A DNA stretch of 64,000 nucleotides from the NCBI GenBank assembly GCA_963693315.1, contig OY856186.1, forward strand, positions 234,308,046-234,372,045, given 5' to 3'. Made by a program: the position numbers and the translations under genes. The notes below the pieces were generated by a model, which saw only the letters and a list, made by a program, of their open reading frames with translations, was not told where the DNA came from and did not search any database. Shown here piece by piece: positions 22,597 to 35,075 of the stretch; the stretch's first letter is position 1, and each line of letters opens with the position of its first letter. This stretch comes from Diogma glabrata. Lineage: Eukaryota > Arthropoda > Insecta > Diptera > Cylindrotomidae.

Positions 22597-24077
22597 AATA
22601 TTTGAAATAAATTTGAAAATGAATGAAATTAACAAAAATGTTGACCACATTTTGAATTGTCTTTATTTCCACTATATTAAGTTATTTGTTATCATTAATA
22701 TTTAGAAATATTTAATTACCATTTATTATGAATTCAATACATGTGTTTATATATTTTCCTTTGAAGTTGAATCTATCCCAAAATTAACACAAACTTTGAT
22801 TTTTAAAAATATAACATCCTCGGCCGAACACTTACCGAGTATATATAATCAGATTCTCCATATTTTTTTCTTTATCATCTTTTCTATCGTACACAATTTA
22901 AAAATTTCAAAAATTTTCTCAAAGTTTTTTATATATCATCTCAATAAACAACTTCTTTACAACTTCTAAAATTTGAACAACTGTATTACATCTCATGTAA
23001 TAGTATGCTGTGACTAATCTTTATAAACAAAAATGTTCATCAGTAATGAGACAAAAAAACATGTAATATTAATTAACATTGAGTGACGCAAAAAAGCATT
23101 AACTGAAAAAATGTTAAAATATTGGTTTTGGTTTTTAAAATCAATTATCTTAAAGGCCGGAACCGATAACAAGCCAGCAAATGAATATTCTTATTTTTAG
23201 AGTAAAATTCGAAATAGTCCGTCGTTACACCATTAGAAACGAAACTCTTAATGTCATTAATGTCATCCAAAACTTCTTTTTCCATTCAATCAACCATTTT
23301 ACATATCTTATTTTCATCTTAACATACAACAACAGCACTATCCACTTGATTGAATATTATCGGCCAATTATTAACAATTTTTTTAATGCATCTGGATTAC
23401 TTATCAGCATTTTGTGTTGTTCGAAACACAACTAAAAATATTAATGGTTTATATCAAAAAATTTATCAATTCGTGATAGGAAAAAATGCCTTTCGAATTT
23501 AGGAAAAATTTATTATTTTCCGTAAACCAACAATGCTAAAGACAGATTTCTTCTTTAATCATTTCGTATATTTAAAAAACAGCACAAATGATTACTATGT
23601 ATTTCAATGAAATTTGATAATACAATTTATTTACACTTCAAATAAAATAAAAATTCAACTATTTAATAATATCGTATTTACAATATAATCGTACACAAAT
23701 TAAAAATTCCCCATATCATCTCATTAAAAAAAATGCAAGTCAAACCATTTCCTTATATCATCTCAATGAAGAACTTCTCTACAACTACAGACAATAATTC
23801 TACCTTCCATAAATTTGAACAACCGTATTATATCTACATTTAATACTATGACTAAGCTTTACAAACAAAAATTTTTACCATTTATGTAGACAGAGAACAA
23901 AGCAATTAACTGAGAAAATGTTAAAATATTGACTGACTTGTAGCATACATAAAAGCTTTTATGTTTGTTTTAATTTAACGCTCAGAACCAAAAAAAGGCC
24001 GTCGTTACATCCAATTCGATTATCAGATACAGATGTTATTGAGCTTTCAAAGACAAATCCCAACACTTTGTTGCAAA

Positions 24078-24229
24078 TTAAAAAAAAAAAAAACAGATTT
24101 GCGTCTATTAACATCCTTAGAACGCATGTTGTTGTGGGACCTCGGTCTTAAAAGGTTTTTATGTGTTGTTGTGACACATATTGTAATGCCTACTACACAT
24201 CACATTTTATTAAAAAAAAAAAAATATCG
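24078..24229 (+). repeat. A-tailed retroposed 3' end, copy 1
   Basis: A run of TTTTTATGTGTTGTTGTGAC and GGACCTYGGTCTTMAAAGG ending in CACATTTTATTAAAAAAAAA recurs at 54484-54632, 58384-58533 and 61506-61585 (all minus). The common orientation towards an A-tail means a SINE or LINE 3' end. Confidence 0.6.
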
Positions 24230-24450
24230 CTAAAAAACTAATCTGCTCCTTGCCATACATATATGCATCTTTTTTAAAATGTCATCAAAATTAATGCACA
24301 AACATTAAAACATAGTAAATAAATCACCTCTTGTATGGTGATTGGTGGATCCCATTCTCTCATCTCTGTCCAATGTACCCCAAAAGCTGATGAAATCTTT
24401 ATCATATTTTTCGTGGCAATCGATTTGAAACAGCAGGGATAAAAACTTAA

Positions 24451-24752
24451 AACAAACTTTCTAACCGGAAGTTACTAGTACTAAAACCTTACATACCAAC
24501 TCTCACGCAGATTGAAATACAGCATTATAAGTTATAGGAAATTTTCAGAATCTTTCACTTTCGAATTAACCAGGATCATATATATATATATATATATTAG
24601 ATCAAAGTCATAGGAATATTTCAATTTTATGTGTTCGGTTAATAAAAGGTAAGGTAAAACATAAAGAACACAAAATTAATCTTTGCTTTATGAATCCGAT
24701 TTTCTAGTGGACTTGAATTAACTTTTATGATTAGAAAGAGAAACTATGACCA
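24451..24752. other. AT-rich stretch with short (TA)n
   Basis: (TA)10 lies near 24580-24598. Nothing else recognised. Confidence 0.4.
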
Positions 24753-25243
24753 GCAGCCAAATTCTGTAACTGTGAAGCGGTGAAGTGATAAGTTTTTTAT
24801 CACTTCACCGCAAAAATATCTAAGTGAGTGAAGTTTTAAAATTATAAAGTTAACACTGACTTTTTCTTTGGCAATAAAATGAAACCGTTTCTTTTGTTGT
24901 TATTGACATTGTGTCAAAAAACACAATAACGTCAATGGATTTGATTTTTTAAAATTGCATTTCTAAATTAAATACAGATTTATTTTTCAAATTTATTATT
25001 TTAAATATTTATATATATTAAAATTTGTAGACGTTTTACGTTTAAATTGTGTTAAAAGTTAAAATAAACATTTAATTTTATATACAGTTGACGTTTAACA
25101 GTGCGACGCTTGCTATTAAGTTTTTTAACATTCAAATCGCATATAGAATCGCAAAAATGGTAAAATGATAAAAAATTAATGATAAAATCGAAATGAAGAA
25201 ATTTTTAACACTTCACCACTTCACAGTTACAGAATTTGGCTGC
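24753..25243. mobile_element. 491-bp MITE with 36-bp inverted ends
   Basis: 24753-24788 (GCAGCCAAATTCTGTAACTG...) and 25208-25243 are reverse complements with one or two mismatches. A second hairpin (GGTGAAGTGATAA / TTATCACTTCACC, 24779-24810) sits inside the left end. No coding; target duplication not clear. Confidence 0.7.
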
Positions 25244-25549
25244 AGTAAACCTGATTATAGGGACAATATAAAAGATAATTTACGAAACAAGAAAATGGTT
25301 TAGCCTAATTAAAATTTAAAACTTTTGGGGTTTTTATTTTATTTATATTCCTAGAAAACTATTTTCTTCGGAAATTAGGTTTCTTTTATTTTTCTTTACT
25401 TTTTTAAAATGAAAATGAGAAACTTTTTCATAGTTTTTCTTAATGATGATAAAATTAAGTTACTTCGGTCTGAAAGACCTAAGTATTACATTCATGAGCT
25501 CAAAGTGAAATTCTTACCCCCACTTTTTTTGACATTTCTCGACGTTTTA

Positions 25550-25720
25550 GGACCTCCTGATTCTAAAAAAGCAAAAAAAAAAAAATGTATGTCTGTCTGT
25601 CGGCCGGCCGGCCGGCCGGCCGTCATTACCTACGCTGCAGGGAAAACCACTGGAGGGATTTCAAAAATTTTATTTTCTAAAAATAGGTATACTCAAGGGA
25701 CAGGTCCGAAAGGACGCTGT
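25550..25720. repeat. (GGCC)n tract and flanking TE-like end
   Basis: TGTATGTCTGTCTGTCGG is followed by five GGCC units (25601-25622), then a moderately GC-rich segment with TGCAGGGAAAACCACTGG. The combination resembles dispersed-repeat ends and is much more GC-rich than its surroundings. Confidence 0.4.
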
Positions 25721-25895
25721 GTTCGATAACTGTACCGGAAGTGTGTCAAAAAAATCATTATGTGTGTCAAAACAAGGAAATTTGCATATTTTTGGCTTAA
25801 AAAACGTTCATTTTAAGTGATTACGAGTAGGAACATTGAATTTGGAGAAATCTTGATGGTCGGGATTGGTATGTGAGATCAAAAACTAGATTATT

Positions 25896-26530
25896 GCATT
25901 ATAAGTTTGTCAAAAAAAAGTTGTCAAGTGTGTCAAAAGAAAGATTTTTATTTATTTTTTTACCTAATTTTTTGGAAAAAAAATATAAAATTAATTGTTT
26001 GTTTGAAATGAAGTTTTATTATTATTATTGAGAATTATGGCATTATAAGTTTGTCAAACAAGTGTTGTCAAGTGTGTCAAAAGAAAGATTTTTATTTTTT
26101 TTTTACCCAATTTTTTGGAAATAAAATTGTTTGTTTAAAATGAAATTTTATTATTATTATTGAGAATTATGGCATTATAAGTTTGTCAACAAAATGTTGT
26201 CAAGTGTGTCAAAAGATTTTTATTTAGCTTTTTACCCAATTTTTGGGAAAAAAAATAAATTGTTTGTTTGAAATGAAATTTTATTATTATTATTGAGAAT
26301 TATGGCATTATAAGTTTGTCAAAAAATGTTGTCAAGTGTGTCAAAAGAAAGGTTTTTATTTATTTTTTACCCAATTTTTTTAGAAAAAAATAAAATTTAT
26401 AGTTCGTATGACATGATATTTTATTATTATTATAGAGAATTATGGCATTATAAGTTTGCCAAAAAATAATGTCAAGTGTGTCAAAAAATGATTTCATTTA
26501 ATTTTTTAGCCAATATTTTGGGAAAAAAAA
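25896..26530. repeat. Minisatellite, five units of 132-144 bp
   Basis: Units start at 25896, 26040, 26172, 26305 and 26445 with GCATTATAAGTTTGYCAA. Each then has TTGTCAAGTGTGTCAAAA, a T-rich part ending ACCCAATTTTTTGG and TTTTATTATTATTATTGAGA. Confidence 0.85.
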
Positions 26531-26576
26531 TGTAGCTGTTTTTATGACGTAAATGTAATTTAAAATGAAATTGGAC

Positions 26577-26985
26577 ATGGAAATTTTTGAATTTGTTGTA
26601 GTTTTTGAAATATTTTTGGAATTTTGAAAAAGTTTGTATTTTTGATTTTGTAATAATTTTTGCAATATTTTTAGAATTTCGGCAAAAGTTTTAATTTTTG
26701 ATTTTGTAAGAATTTTTGAAATATTTTTAAAATTTTGAAAAATTTTTAATTTTTGATATTATTATAATTTTTGGAATTTTGAAAAAAGTTTTAATTTTTG
26801 ATTTTGTAATAATTTTTGCAATATTTTTAGAATTTTGGAAAAGTTCGAATTTTTAAGAATTTTTGGCATATCATCAGAATTTAGAAAATGTTTAAATATT
26901 TGATTTCATTCTAATTTTTAGAATATTTTTGGAATTTTGAAAAAGTTTGATTTTATTTAATTTAACAATATTTTTGGAATTTTGA
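26577..26985. repeat. Degenerate A/T minisatellite, unit about 60 bp
   Basis: Recurring TTTTTGATTTTGTAATAATT, GCAATATTTTTAGAATTT and GGAATTTTGAAAAAGTTT words with a period near 60 bases, about six units, eroded at both ends. Confidence 0.6.
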
Positions 26986-27388
26986 TTACAATTATCCGGC
27001 AACGTATTGATGTTTCGTGTTAGTTTTGTAATAAATTTTTAAACAGAGTCTATCTCTGAATACTTGTACTTTAACAAAGAGTTATGTTTGATATTCATCG
27101 CTGCCCAAAACTAAAAACCATGTCCTCATAAAAGTTTTGTTGCCGAAAACTATATCAAAATCCTTAACCAGACCGAAGTCTTGATATCTCAGAGCTTGAG
27201 ATTTCAGCCCCTCCATATTTTTATTGTTGAGTTTTAAGGAAAGACCATTTTTTCAAAGAGAACGACAAAAAATTCTATTGAATTAATTATCTAATGATGC
27301 TGTGGTTTTGTAGTATGAAAACTTATATATCAAGCCAGCCAATAACTTTAACGTAAAACAAATTAAGATTTTTATCGTCAATTATCTA
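26986..27388. other. Non-coding stretch
   Basis: No gene. GAGATTTCAGCCCCTCCATA at about 27199 matches 13018 with one difference. Confidence 0.4.
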
Positions 27389-30300
27389 CACTGAGAGAAA
27401 TTGTATTCTAATATCAAGTAGAAGCTATTCTCCAATACAGAAACCTTTAGTTGATGAATATTCGAAACTTATCTTCTAGATTATAGAATAACTGAATGAA
27501 CCTGAGAGAAGTATCCTTAATTTTATCAATATTGATATTTTCTAAATTAAGATTAAATTATTCAATTTCACTCAATTATGAAATACTCAATTTAAATCAT
27601 TTACATTTAGTTTACGATTTTTTACGATATATTTGATAATTTATACGCTTAAAAATAGAATTTAAATAACTCGATGATTTTGTGCAACGTTTTTCTCATT
27701 TCTAGTAAAATATTTATAATCATTTGTAGAAAAACTATTTCTTGAAAAATTATTTCTAATATAGTTTTATTCTGAGAAAATTACAATCAAATTTTAACTA
27801 AATTTTTTAAATTTATAGAACGGATTTTGAGTTAAATAAAATGTGACAATCTAGTTTTTCTTGTTTTATGTAAAGTATAATCAATAATAGTTTCTCATCA
27901 ACAATTTATTATCATTTTTATTTCTATACTCAAGTGAAGAATGAAGTGATCGAATTTAAACAATTTGTTAAGTTGATTAAAGAACATTTTTCGTGAGTGG
28001 AGAGTTAAACGACAAAATGTATAAATACACATTTTAATCAATCTTGTTCTGTTCTTACTAAACTATACCATTGCCAGGTTCATTTCGTGTAGCCATTTTA
28101 AGGAGTAACTTGCAAAATAACCAAAATAATTAACAAAGTGAATTTAAAGTGAATTAGTATTGTGAAAATTGTGTCATATATTCAGTGCTTTAAAAAATTA
28201 TATATAGTGAGTATGGCAAAGTTATTTATTTTAAAAATTCATATAATTTAAAAACTGGTAATAAACTTTTTATCACAATCAAAGATAAACAAGTACATAA
28301 ATACATAAAATGCCACAAATGAAAAATTATAATTATAAAATTTCTAGCGAGCTACTGAGCCAGGCGGCGGTGTCCAAGTGCAAGTGTGGATCTACAATTT
28401 TCGAATCCAAAGTACCCACAGATCATCATCTTTGTTTCTTCATTTTAATGTTTAGATACGATATTGGTATTTAATTCAAACAAAATAAATGTTAATATTT
28501 TTGTAAATATATTTACAGGTGATTTATTACAATCCGAAGAAAGATCATAGTAAATTTTCATTTAGAATTCTCTTGCAAAATTGCACACATATAGCAATTA
28601 TTCAAGCCAATTAAAAAGCAAGGAATATTTTTGGGCGAAAACATGGTTTCAGTTTCAATCTTCAGGTAAAATATTCAACACTTTAAAAAAAAAATTCAAA
28701 TTACAACAATTTTATTTTATTTTATACAGACATTACGAGCAGGGTACAAGGAAGCAGTACTAATTCGGAGTTGTTCATTCAAGGCGACAGCATTGCAGCC
28801 AATAAAACGTGCTTAAGATATATTCACGAACCATTCAAAATTTTAGAAATAAAGAAGCATGCAACTTTAAAAAGAAAAGAAGTCAGTTGAACCGCATTGA
28901 AACTCTTCGCGTCGGGTTTTCCAAGCAATTAGATTATTTTACTTCTGCGAGTGAATTTAAACTAGTAAGTTAAAATAATTTTCTATAACATAATTTTGGA
29001 TTTAACTAGTTTAATTTTTATTAAGGTTGACAATTGCAACAAACATTATGATATGTATTTGCAGAAAAAAACGAGTATGCTCAGGACGAAGTGACCAAAT
29101 TTTTAGAAGTCATTAATCTAATTAAATTCCAAACAAAAATTTTAATATTAAAATTAAAAACATTGCGGAAAACTCAGCAGGGAAAATGTAAGCAAAATTT
29201 GCCTAATTTTAATAATAACGGAAATAATAATCAATATAAAAAGTTCTAAACTGTAACAAAATATTTCAATTTAAATAATAATAATTCTCACTAAATACGT
29301 AGTTTGAAAGCTAAGCTTTCGTCGACCGTATAGTATCTAAAAAACTAAATCTTAAAATTAATCAAGTTGTTTTTATTTTAATATTTAGTTTTTTAGATAC
29401 CACTGTCGATGAAAACTTAGCTTTCGAAATACGTATTTAGCGAAATAAAGCTCAAATTAACAAGAATAAGGCGTATATATTTAAATTTTAATACCTTAAA
29501 TATTTCGGCAATAATAATATTATTGCTTAAGTATTTTCTTAAAATAAAATTTATTATAATTTTTATTGAAATAAATTATTTAATATTTATCTATATTAAC
29601 TGAAATAAAACTGAATCTGTAATTTAGAATTTATAGTTTAAAATTATGAAAAAGATGAAAATTCTTTTAATGAATGCCATGTTTTATTATTTATTTTATT
29701 TTATTTTATTTTAAGATTATTGATATTTATAAAAATGTATGTATGTATTTAAACAATAATTATAATATATATTGTACATATGAATATTTTATATCTATAG
29801 AATTATTATTTTATTATTAAAAATAAATTATTAAATAATTAAAAAAATTGTCTGTTTTAATTTATTTTGAGAAGAGTTGCTTTTGAAATTTGCATATTAT
29901 TCTTGAAAAAAGAATAATGGATCTCAAATAGATTTAAAATATGCAGCAAAATGATTGCTTTTATTCTCAAATGCAGAAATCAAATTCACTATTTTTGTCT
30001 CAGATTATGAATAATTATACTTAGATCAACTTTATTTAAGAACGGGTTTGAGCATATATATCTTTAAACAATTCAAAGGTTAATCACTATTTCTCTTAAT
30101 CATACTAAAATTATGCTCGACTTTAGAAAAAAATTCCGTTTTCTAATAAATGTATTCTTATATTAAGAATGCTTTTGAATTCCATATGCTTAAAAAGAGA
30201 ATATATATTCACAAATCTAATCTAAATTTAAAAAGACGAACAATTTTATTAATAATAAATTTATACTATGCTCGAAATGAGAAACCGCATTTACTTCAAT

Positions 30301-30469
30301 TATATTTTAATTGCATAATATTAGAATTTTAAAAATTAACAAATTATCGAGCCCCTATTCTTCATATTAGAATAGGTTGAGAATAGTTATTCTTGGCGCA
30401 CATTTAAGCAACTTTTATACATGATTTAATACCTATATGGTATAAATTGAGCAGACTTTTTTTTCAGTG
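27389..30469. mobile_element. 3.1-kb non-autonomous element with CACTG termini
   Basis: The left end CACTGAGAGAAATTG (27389) and the inverted right end CACTGAAAAAAAAGTC (from 30469) match over CACTGARARAAA, with TA on both outer sides. The interior has no transposase, only short frames and a palindrome (29290-29441). The CACTG start suggests an EnSpm/CACTA-like group, as for the smaller element at 50880-51331. Confidence 0.4.
29290..29441. repeat. Palindrome, arms of about 60 bp
   Basis: GCTAAATACGTA...TCTAAAAAACTAAAT on both strands, a few mismatches, loop about 30 bases. It lies inside the 27389-30469 element. Confidence 0.75.
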
Positions 30470-31078
30470 TAATTCATTCTTTATTCAAAAATAAATCCAT
30501 AACCATCAATCAAAATTTTCCAAAACAATTACATACCGGTCAAAACCATAAAACAAATTAAATCAAATCAAAATATAAACAAAAACCAACATCAATCATG
30601 TTATTCAACAAAACACCAAATTGTGTACACAACTAAAAACAAAAGTTTCGTCGTAGACTTTAGCTTAATATTTTTCATATAAATTTAAAAACAAAATCGA
30701 AAAAAAACAGATTTTCATCATTTTCAATCTAACAATCAAAATAAAAGAAAAACAATCAGATTATACAAAAAAAACGACAAATTTCTTAATATAAATATTA
30801 TTTTTCTATTATAGCATATGAAAAGTCTATTTTCATCACACTTAATCCCCTATGAAAATGGGTTCTTTTCCACTAGTGTAAAAAGAAAAAACAAGTTGTT
30901 GTTCCTATGTTATTTTCATTAAATTTTATAAAGTTTTTAAATCAAAGTAACCATGAAAAAATAGAATATGAATTTTGAATATCATTTTGTCGATTTCTAA
31001 TTTAATAATTTCTAATAAATATCGTTTATATATATACTATCATAGAAAAAATTGTATTTCTTACGCGAGATGAATAGC
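30470..31078. other. Non-coding AT-rich stretch
   Basis: Nothing recognised. Confidence 0.4.
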
Positions 31079-31203
31079 AGATTCTTGTATGAGCTAGAAT
31101 GAAGGCAATTCTTCACGAGGATGAAGTTTCCCGGAACGAGCGTAGCGAGTGGAGGGAATCATCCGAGTGAAGAATTGCCTTCATCCTAAGCGAATACAAG
31201 ATA
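31079..31203. repeat. CGAG-core hairpin H1
   Basis: The stem includes CTTGTAT/ATACAAG and ATGAAGGCAATTCTTCAC/GTGAAGAATTGCCTTCAT with GATGA/TCATC and TTTCCC/GGGAA inside. The apex is CGAGCGTAGCGAG (31137-31149). It is a long near-perfect hairpin with a CpG-rich tip in otherwise AT-rich DNA. Confidence 0.85.
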
Positions 31204-31204
31204 C

Positions 31205-31592
31205 TATTTTATCTACGACTACAAATATTTCAAATAATTTCATTCAAGTTTTCCTGTAAAAGTTTATATCGCCATATTGAAATAAATCTATGAAATATAA
31301 AACAAAACAAAACATGTTTGTTTATTTTATATGTATTGTTCTTGTTTTATCTGTTTATATTACTATACCAACAAATCAAGTTTTTAATTTGTTAGGGGGA
31401 ATTTTGAATAAATAAAATGGAATGAAATAAATAAAAAAGAATTTGATATATAGAAAGGATTGAATACAATTACAATGAAAGATACACGCATGGAAAGTAC
31501 ATATTCTTTAGTAGTCGTGGATAAAACATTTTACGCTTGTGAAATTGCCCCACTCGACGCTAACACGTCTCGTGAACAAATGTTCACTCACG
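31205..31592. repeat. Spaced inverted pair and second CGAG core (H6)
   Basis: TATTTTATCTACGACTAC (31205-31222) is matched in inverse by GTAGTCGTGGATAAAACA (31511-31528), 288 bases apart. It is followed by CTCGACGCTAACACGTCTCG (31553-31572; minus strand CGAG...CGAG) and by a hairpin whose 22-nt sequence recurs in the 37204 repeat. Confidence 0.6.
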
Positions 31593-31639
31593 GAAAAGCA
31601 GCGTTATCATCTGTTGTAGGAAAATATACTATTTTCTAG

Positions 31640-32552
31640 TTTCTTTTCATTTCGGTTGCTACCAAAAATTAAATGTCCTTGAAGTAGTTTTAATTTACGT
31701 ATGAAAGTAATAATAACAGTATTTTTACGAGGGTTTATTGATAAAAACCCGAAGTTTACCCAACAAGTTGTGAGTTTTTATAATTATCACACAAAGCACA
31801 TATAAATTTACCCTTGTACTGTCGATTTTTTGTTTTGGTTGCGAATATTGTAAAAATAATTTTATTTAGAAAACACTTTTTTAAATTTTCTCATTTTCTT
31901 TTGGTTTAACTTAATTTGTAAGCAATTAGGGAAAATGAAATAAAATTAAAAGAATTTTTGTTCTTGTTTGTTATTGTAACTTAAGTGGAAAAGAAAAACG
32001 AAAAATGACACATGTTTGTTTATTTTTTTGTTGGTTGGGTTGATTGATGTAATAAATATGTTTTGTTTTTTTGAAATTAATGGGGGTTCAAGCACATTTT
32101 AGCAGAGAAGAATTTTGAAGTATTTTTTTGATGAATGGAATTTTTTTAAACTTGCTGTCATAGTTAAAATATGTTTTATTTAACATTTAGGCAAATCGTT
32201 CCTTTTTGGAATCATATCGAAATATTTTTATTTGAAAAAAATTCCAACATTTTTTGTTTTGTTTAGGAAAACCTAATTTTATTTTAATATTTATATCTTA
32301 TTCAAACAAAAACAAAGTTCTTCTTTTACCTAAACAAAATAGCATTCTTTTCAAAAGTTTTCTTATGGTTAATCCAAATATTATTTTTACATTTCAACAA
32401 GACCATTTTACATCTTAAACATTAAAATTAAAATATGGAATATAAAAATTCTTTAGGAACCTTTTCCAAAAATTCAACCAAATAAGTAAAATTGTATTAG
32501 AAAATATGTGAGCTTTTTAAAGCAAAGTTGTTAAAATAAAATATATGGTTGT
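31640..32552. other. Non-coding AT-rich stretch
   Basis: No gene, RNA or ordered repeat recognised. Confidence 0.4.
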
Positions 32553-32560
32553 GTTTTTTG

Positions 32561-33847
32561 CAGGGTTGTTAATATACACGTATAAAAATTAAAACGTTTT
32601 ATACGTTACACGTATAATACGTAACGTATAAAACGTATAAAACGTATATAACGTATAAAACGTATAATATGATTTTGTTTTTGAAATTCATTCATAAAAA
32701 ATTAAAAATACTTCTTACTTCAGGTATTAATTATATTTTTAGTAAAAATATATATATTTTAGTAAAAATATAATTACCTAATTTATATATTTTATAATTT
32801 ATAACAAAAACTATTTAAATTCTAGATGTTATTTGAATGTATATTTTTATACTTTATACGAAAGACTATGTTACTGTACATTAAACTGGTTAATAATTTT
32901 TAATTCACTAGATTTGAATATTGAAAATTTTGAATTATATATTAGAGATTTTTTGAGCACTTAAACTCAAGCAATTAAATTATTTTTCAACACGTATACT
33001 ATATGATTTTCTTTCATTTTAATTCCAACATTTACTTAATACTTAATGGGAAGCATTTTGGATGAGAAACATTTGGCTCATGAACTTAATTATTTGGCAT
33101 CATGAAATGTTATTGAATACATAAAATATGGTTCAATCCAACTTCAGCCCTCCCATCTAATAAGAACAGCTGGAAACATAATGTTGTTTCAGAATAAATG
33201 TCGTTTTTTCATAGCAGTTAGGGAAATTATTAGAGATTATTAGAGAGATGTTTTTAAAAAAATTTTGTTGTGTGAATCCGGGTTGTACCACTTCCAATTA
33301 ATAGACACAGTTTGAAAATAACAGGTTCTTACAGATCAAATCTTCTTTTTATACAAAAGTTGTAATAGTGAAAATAATATGTATTTACGTCAAACGAAAA
33401 AGTTTAGTGAGAAGTTTATTGAGCAAATTCATTTTTGGTCATTGATGAATAATAGGTATGGTTGGAAATGTCAAATTATTGCAGACTAAATTTGTTTTGA
33501 AAATAAATAATTATATTTTGAAAAGAAGCATTTACGTTAAATGTGAAAGTTTTCTGAACTAATAGGAATAGTTGGGTAAGAAATTATCATGCCGACGCTA
33601 TATTTTCTAAAGCAACTGTTCCTATTAGTTCCGAAATCTAGGCTTTATAAATATTACATATCACGAGTACGATACGAGTTAACGCCCGCGTTAATGTTAC
33701 ATAAATGTATTTTTACTTACTAAGGATTTTACTTTTATACGGTATAAAACGTAAATAATTGTGTGTTTTATACTGTACGTTTTATACGTTTTATACGTAC
33801 GTATAATACGTGTTTTATACGTTACCGTATTATACGTTACAACCCTA
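32561..33847. mobile_element. Non-autonomous hAT, 1287 bp, perfect 8-bp target duplication
   Basis: The left end CAGGGTTGT and right end ACAACCCTA are inverted (last base changed). GTTTTTTG flanks both sides (32553-32560 and 33848-33855). Inside each end is an array of ACGTATAAAACGTATA words (32577-32672 and 33735-33840), likely transposase-binding repeats. The core has no transposase. Confidence 0.85.
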
Positions 33848-33855
33848 GTTTTTTG

Positions 33856-34317
33856 TCTTGGAATATGTGAATTTTGAACAAGCAAACTAACTCACAAAAG
33901 CATTTGGTTTAGGTCACTGTTGTATCTTATATATTTTATGTTTGTAATAAAATAAAACTGGGGAATGTAAGATTCGACGATTATTTAAAATTTATTTCAC
34001 ATTTATTTATAACTTTTTCTATTGAATTTTCTAGACACTACTATTTTCTTAAGTATGATAAGTTAATGATATTCATTGTTTACATACACATCCTTAATGC
34101 AGAAGCATCATTTCAATTAGTTATTTTCAACTAATCTGAAAACCAATCTATTATGACCTATATAATCGGCCGGGTGATTTTTTATAATGAAAAACTTGTG
34201 AGTAGTTAAACTCAAAAAACTGGATGAATAATAAGAATATTTCAATTCTGAAACTAGTTTTGGATTCCTCTAATTAAACGTTAAGATTTTTTAATCAGAA
34301 AAAAATTTACCTGTTTC
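33856..34317. other. Non-coding AT-rich stretch
   Basis: Nothing recognised. Confidence 0.4.
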
Positions 34318-34399
34318 GTGTCGGTATCGAACCCCAGTTGTCAGTAACACAAATTCGATACCTTGTGTTATACACGTTTTATCAACTGAGCCATTCAAT
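34318..34399 (-). ncRNA. tRNA-like SINE head
   Basis: The minus strand has ATGGCTCAGTTGATAAAACG (A-box region) and CTGGGGTTCGATACCGAC (B-box region) about 45 bases apart. The anticodon arm is distorted and the acceptor ends do not pair well, so a SINE head or decayed tRNA is more likely than a working gene. Confidence 0.5.
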
Positions 34400-34599
34400 T
34401 GACAAGTTTTATAGAGATTTTTAGATGGTGAATTGAAACGTCATCAACAATTACAATGAAAATCAACTATTTCACAAGCCGCTATTTCACAAGCATTTTG
34501 TTTGCCGCTTGACATTTATAACGTTTGTTTACAATTTCTTAGACCATCATGCCATTATTTCTTAGACCATTATGGTGTTACATGATTATGACAGTCAGT

Positions 34600-35075
34600 T
34601 CTAACGTGGGTAAGAGCTGCCAATATCAAACAACGAACCAAACTCGATCCCGTTTTGGCGAGCCAAACCTTGGCTAGTTAACATCGGTTTCAGTCTGGGC
34701 CAGTTGTAAATGCCTAGACTAAATACAGATTCAATTTATTATATTACGCGTTATTCAACAGTCTAATGCATTATAAACATGTGCAAACCATTTTATGTTT
34801 ATTTTTATATATGTTGGTTGCTTTTTTCACAACCTCTTTCCACTTTCCATTTAAAGAAGGTCTGGGAAAAAAGGTTTGGTGACCTAGTCCAAGTTTTATT
34901 TGCCAGACGTGGCCCAAGTTTGTTTTGCCGGACTTGGTAGCAGGACATCAGTCCTTGAACCAACGTGGTTCAAGCTTTGGCCGTTTGAAAATGTTAAGCC
35001 TGCCCCAAATCCCAAAAGATGTAGCGTAAGCTTGGCCCAGGTTTGGTCCCTTAGCTTTTTCTTACCCGGGATCCT
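34600..35075. other. GC-richer island, possible small element
   Basis: About 470 bases with GGCCCAAG, GGCCCAGG and CCAAACCT words. GGGTAAGAGCT at 34609 and AGCTTTTTCTTACCC at 35055-35069 could be degenerate inverted ends. No coding that I trust. Confidence 0.3.

Larger units (their letters stand above)
21756..24450. repeat. Locally duplicated block (X-D-Y / Y-X)
   Basis: Block X occurs at 21756-22050 and 24020-24450, sharing GATGTTATTGARMTKTCAAA, AAAATGTCATCAAAATT and a CCCAAAAGYTGATSA word. Block D (22310-22596) holds the DnaJ exon. Block Y occurs at 22830-23160 and 23690-24000. With copy 1 at 18232-19328 this is an old, eroded array of at least three units. Confidence 0.6.

Noticed and set aside
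25409..25729. 106-codon frame through the (GGCC)n tract
   Set aside because: It is driven by low-complexity and TE-end sequence; no domain seen.
28581..30332. Small frames at 28581-28763 and 30150-30332
   Set aside because: Length is near chance and there are no motifs; they lie inside the CACTG-ended element.
33697..33885. 62-codon frame with TYKT repeats
   Set aside because: It is a translation of the hAT subterminal ACGTATAAA array.
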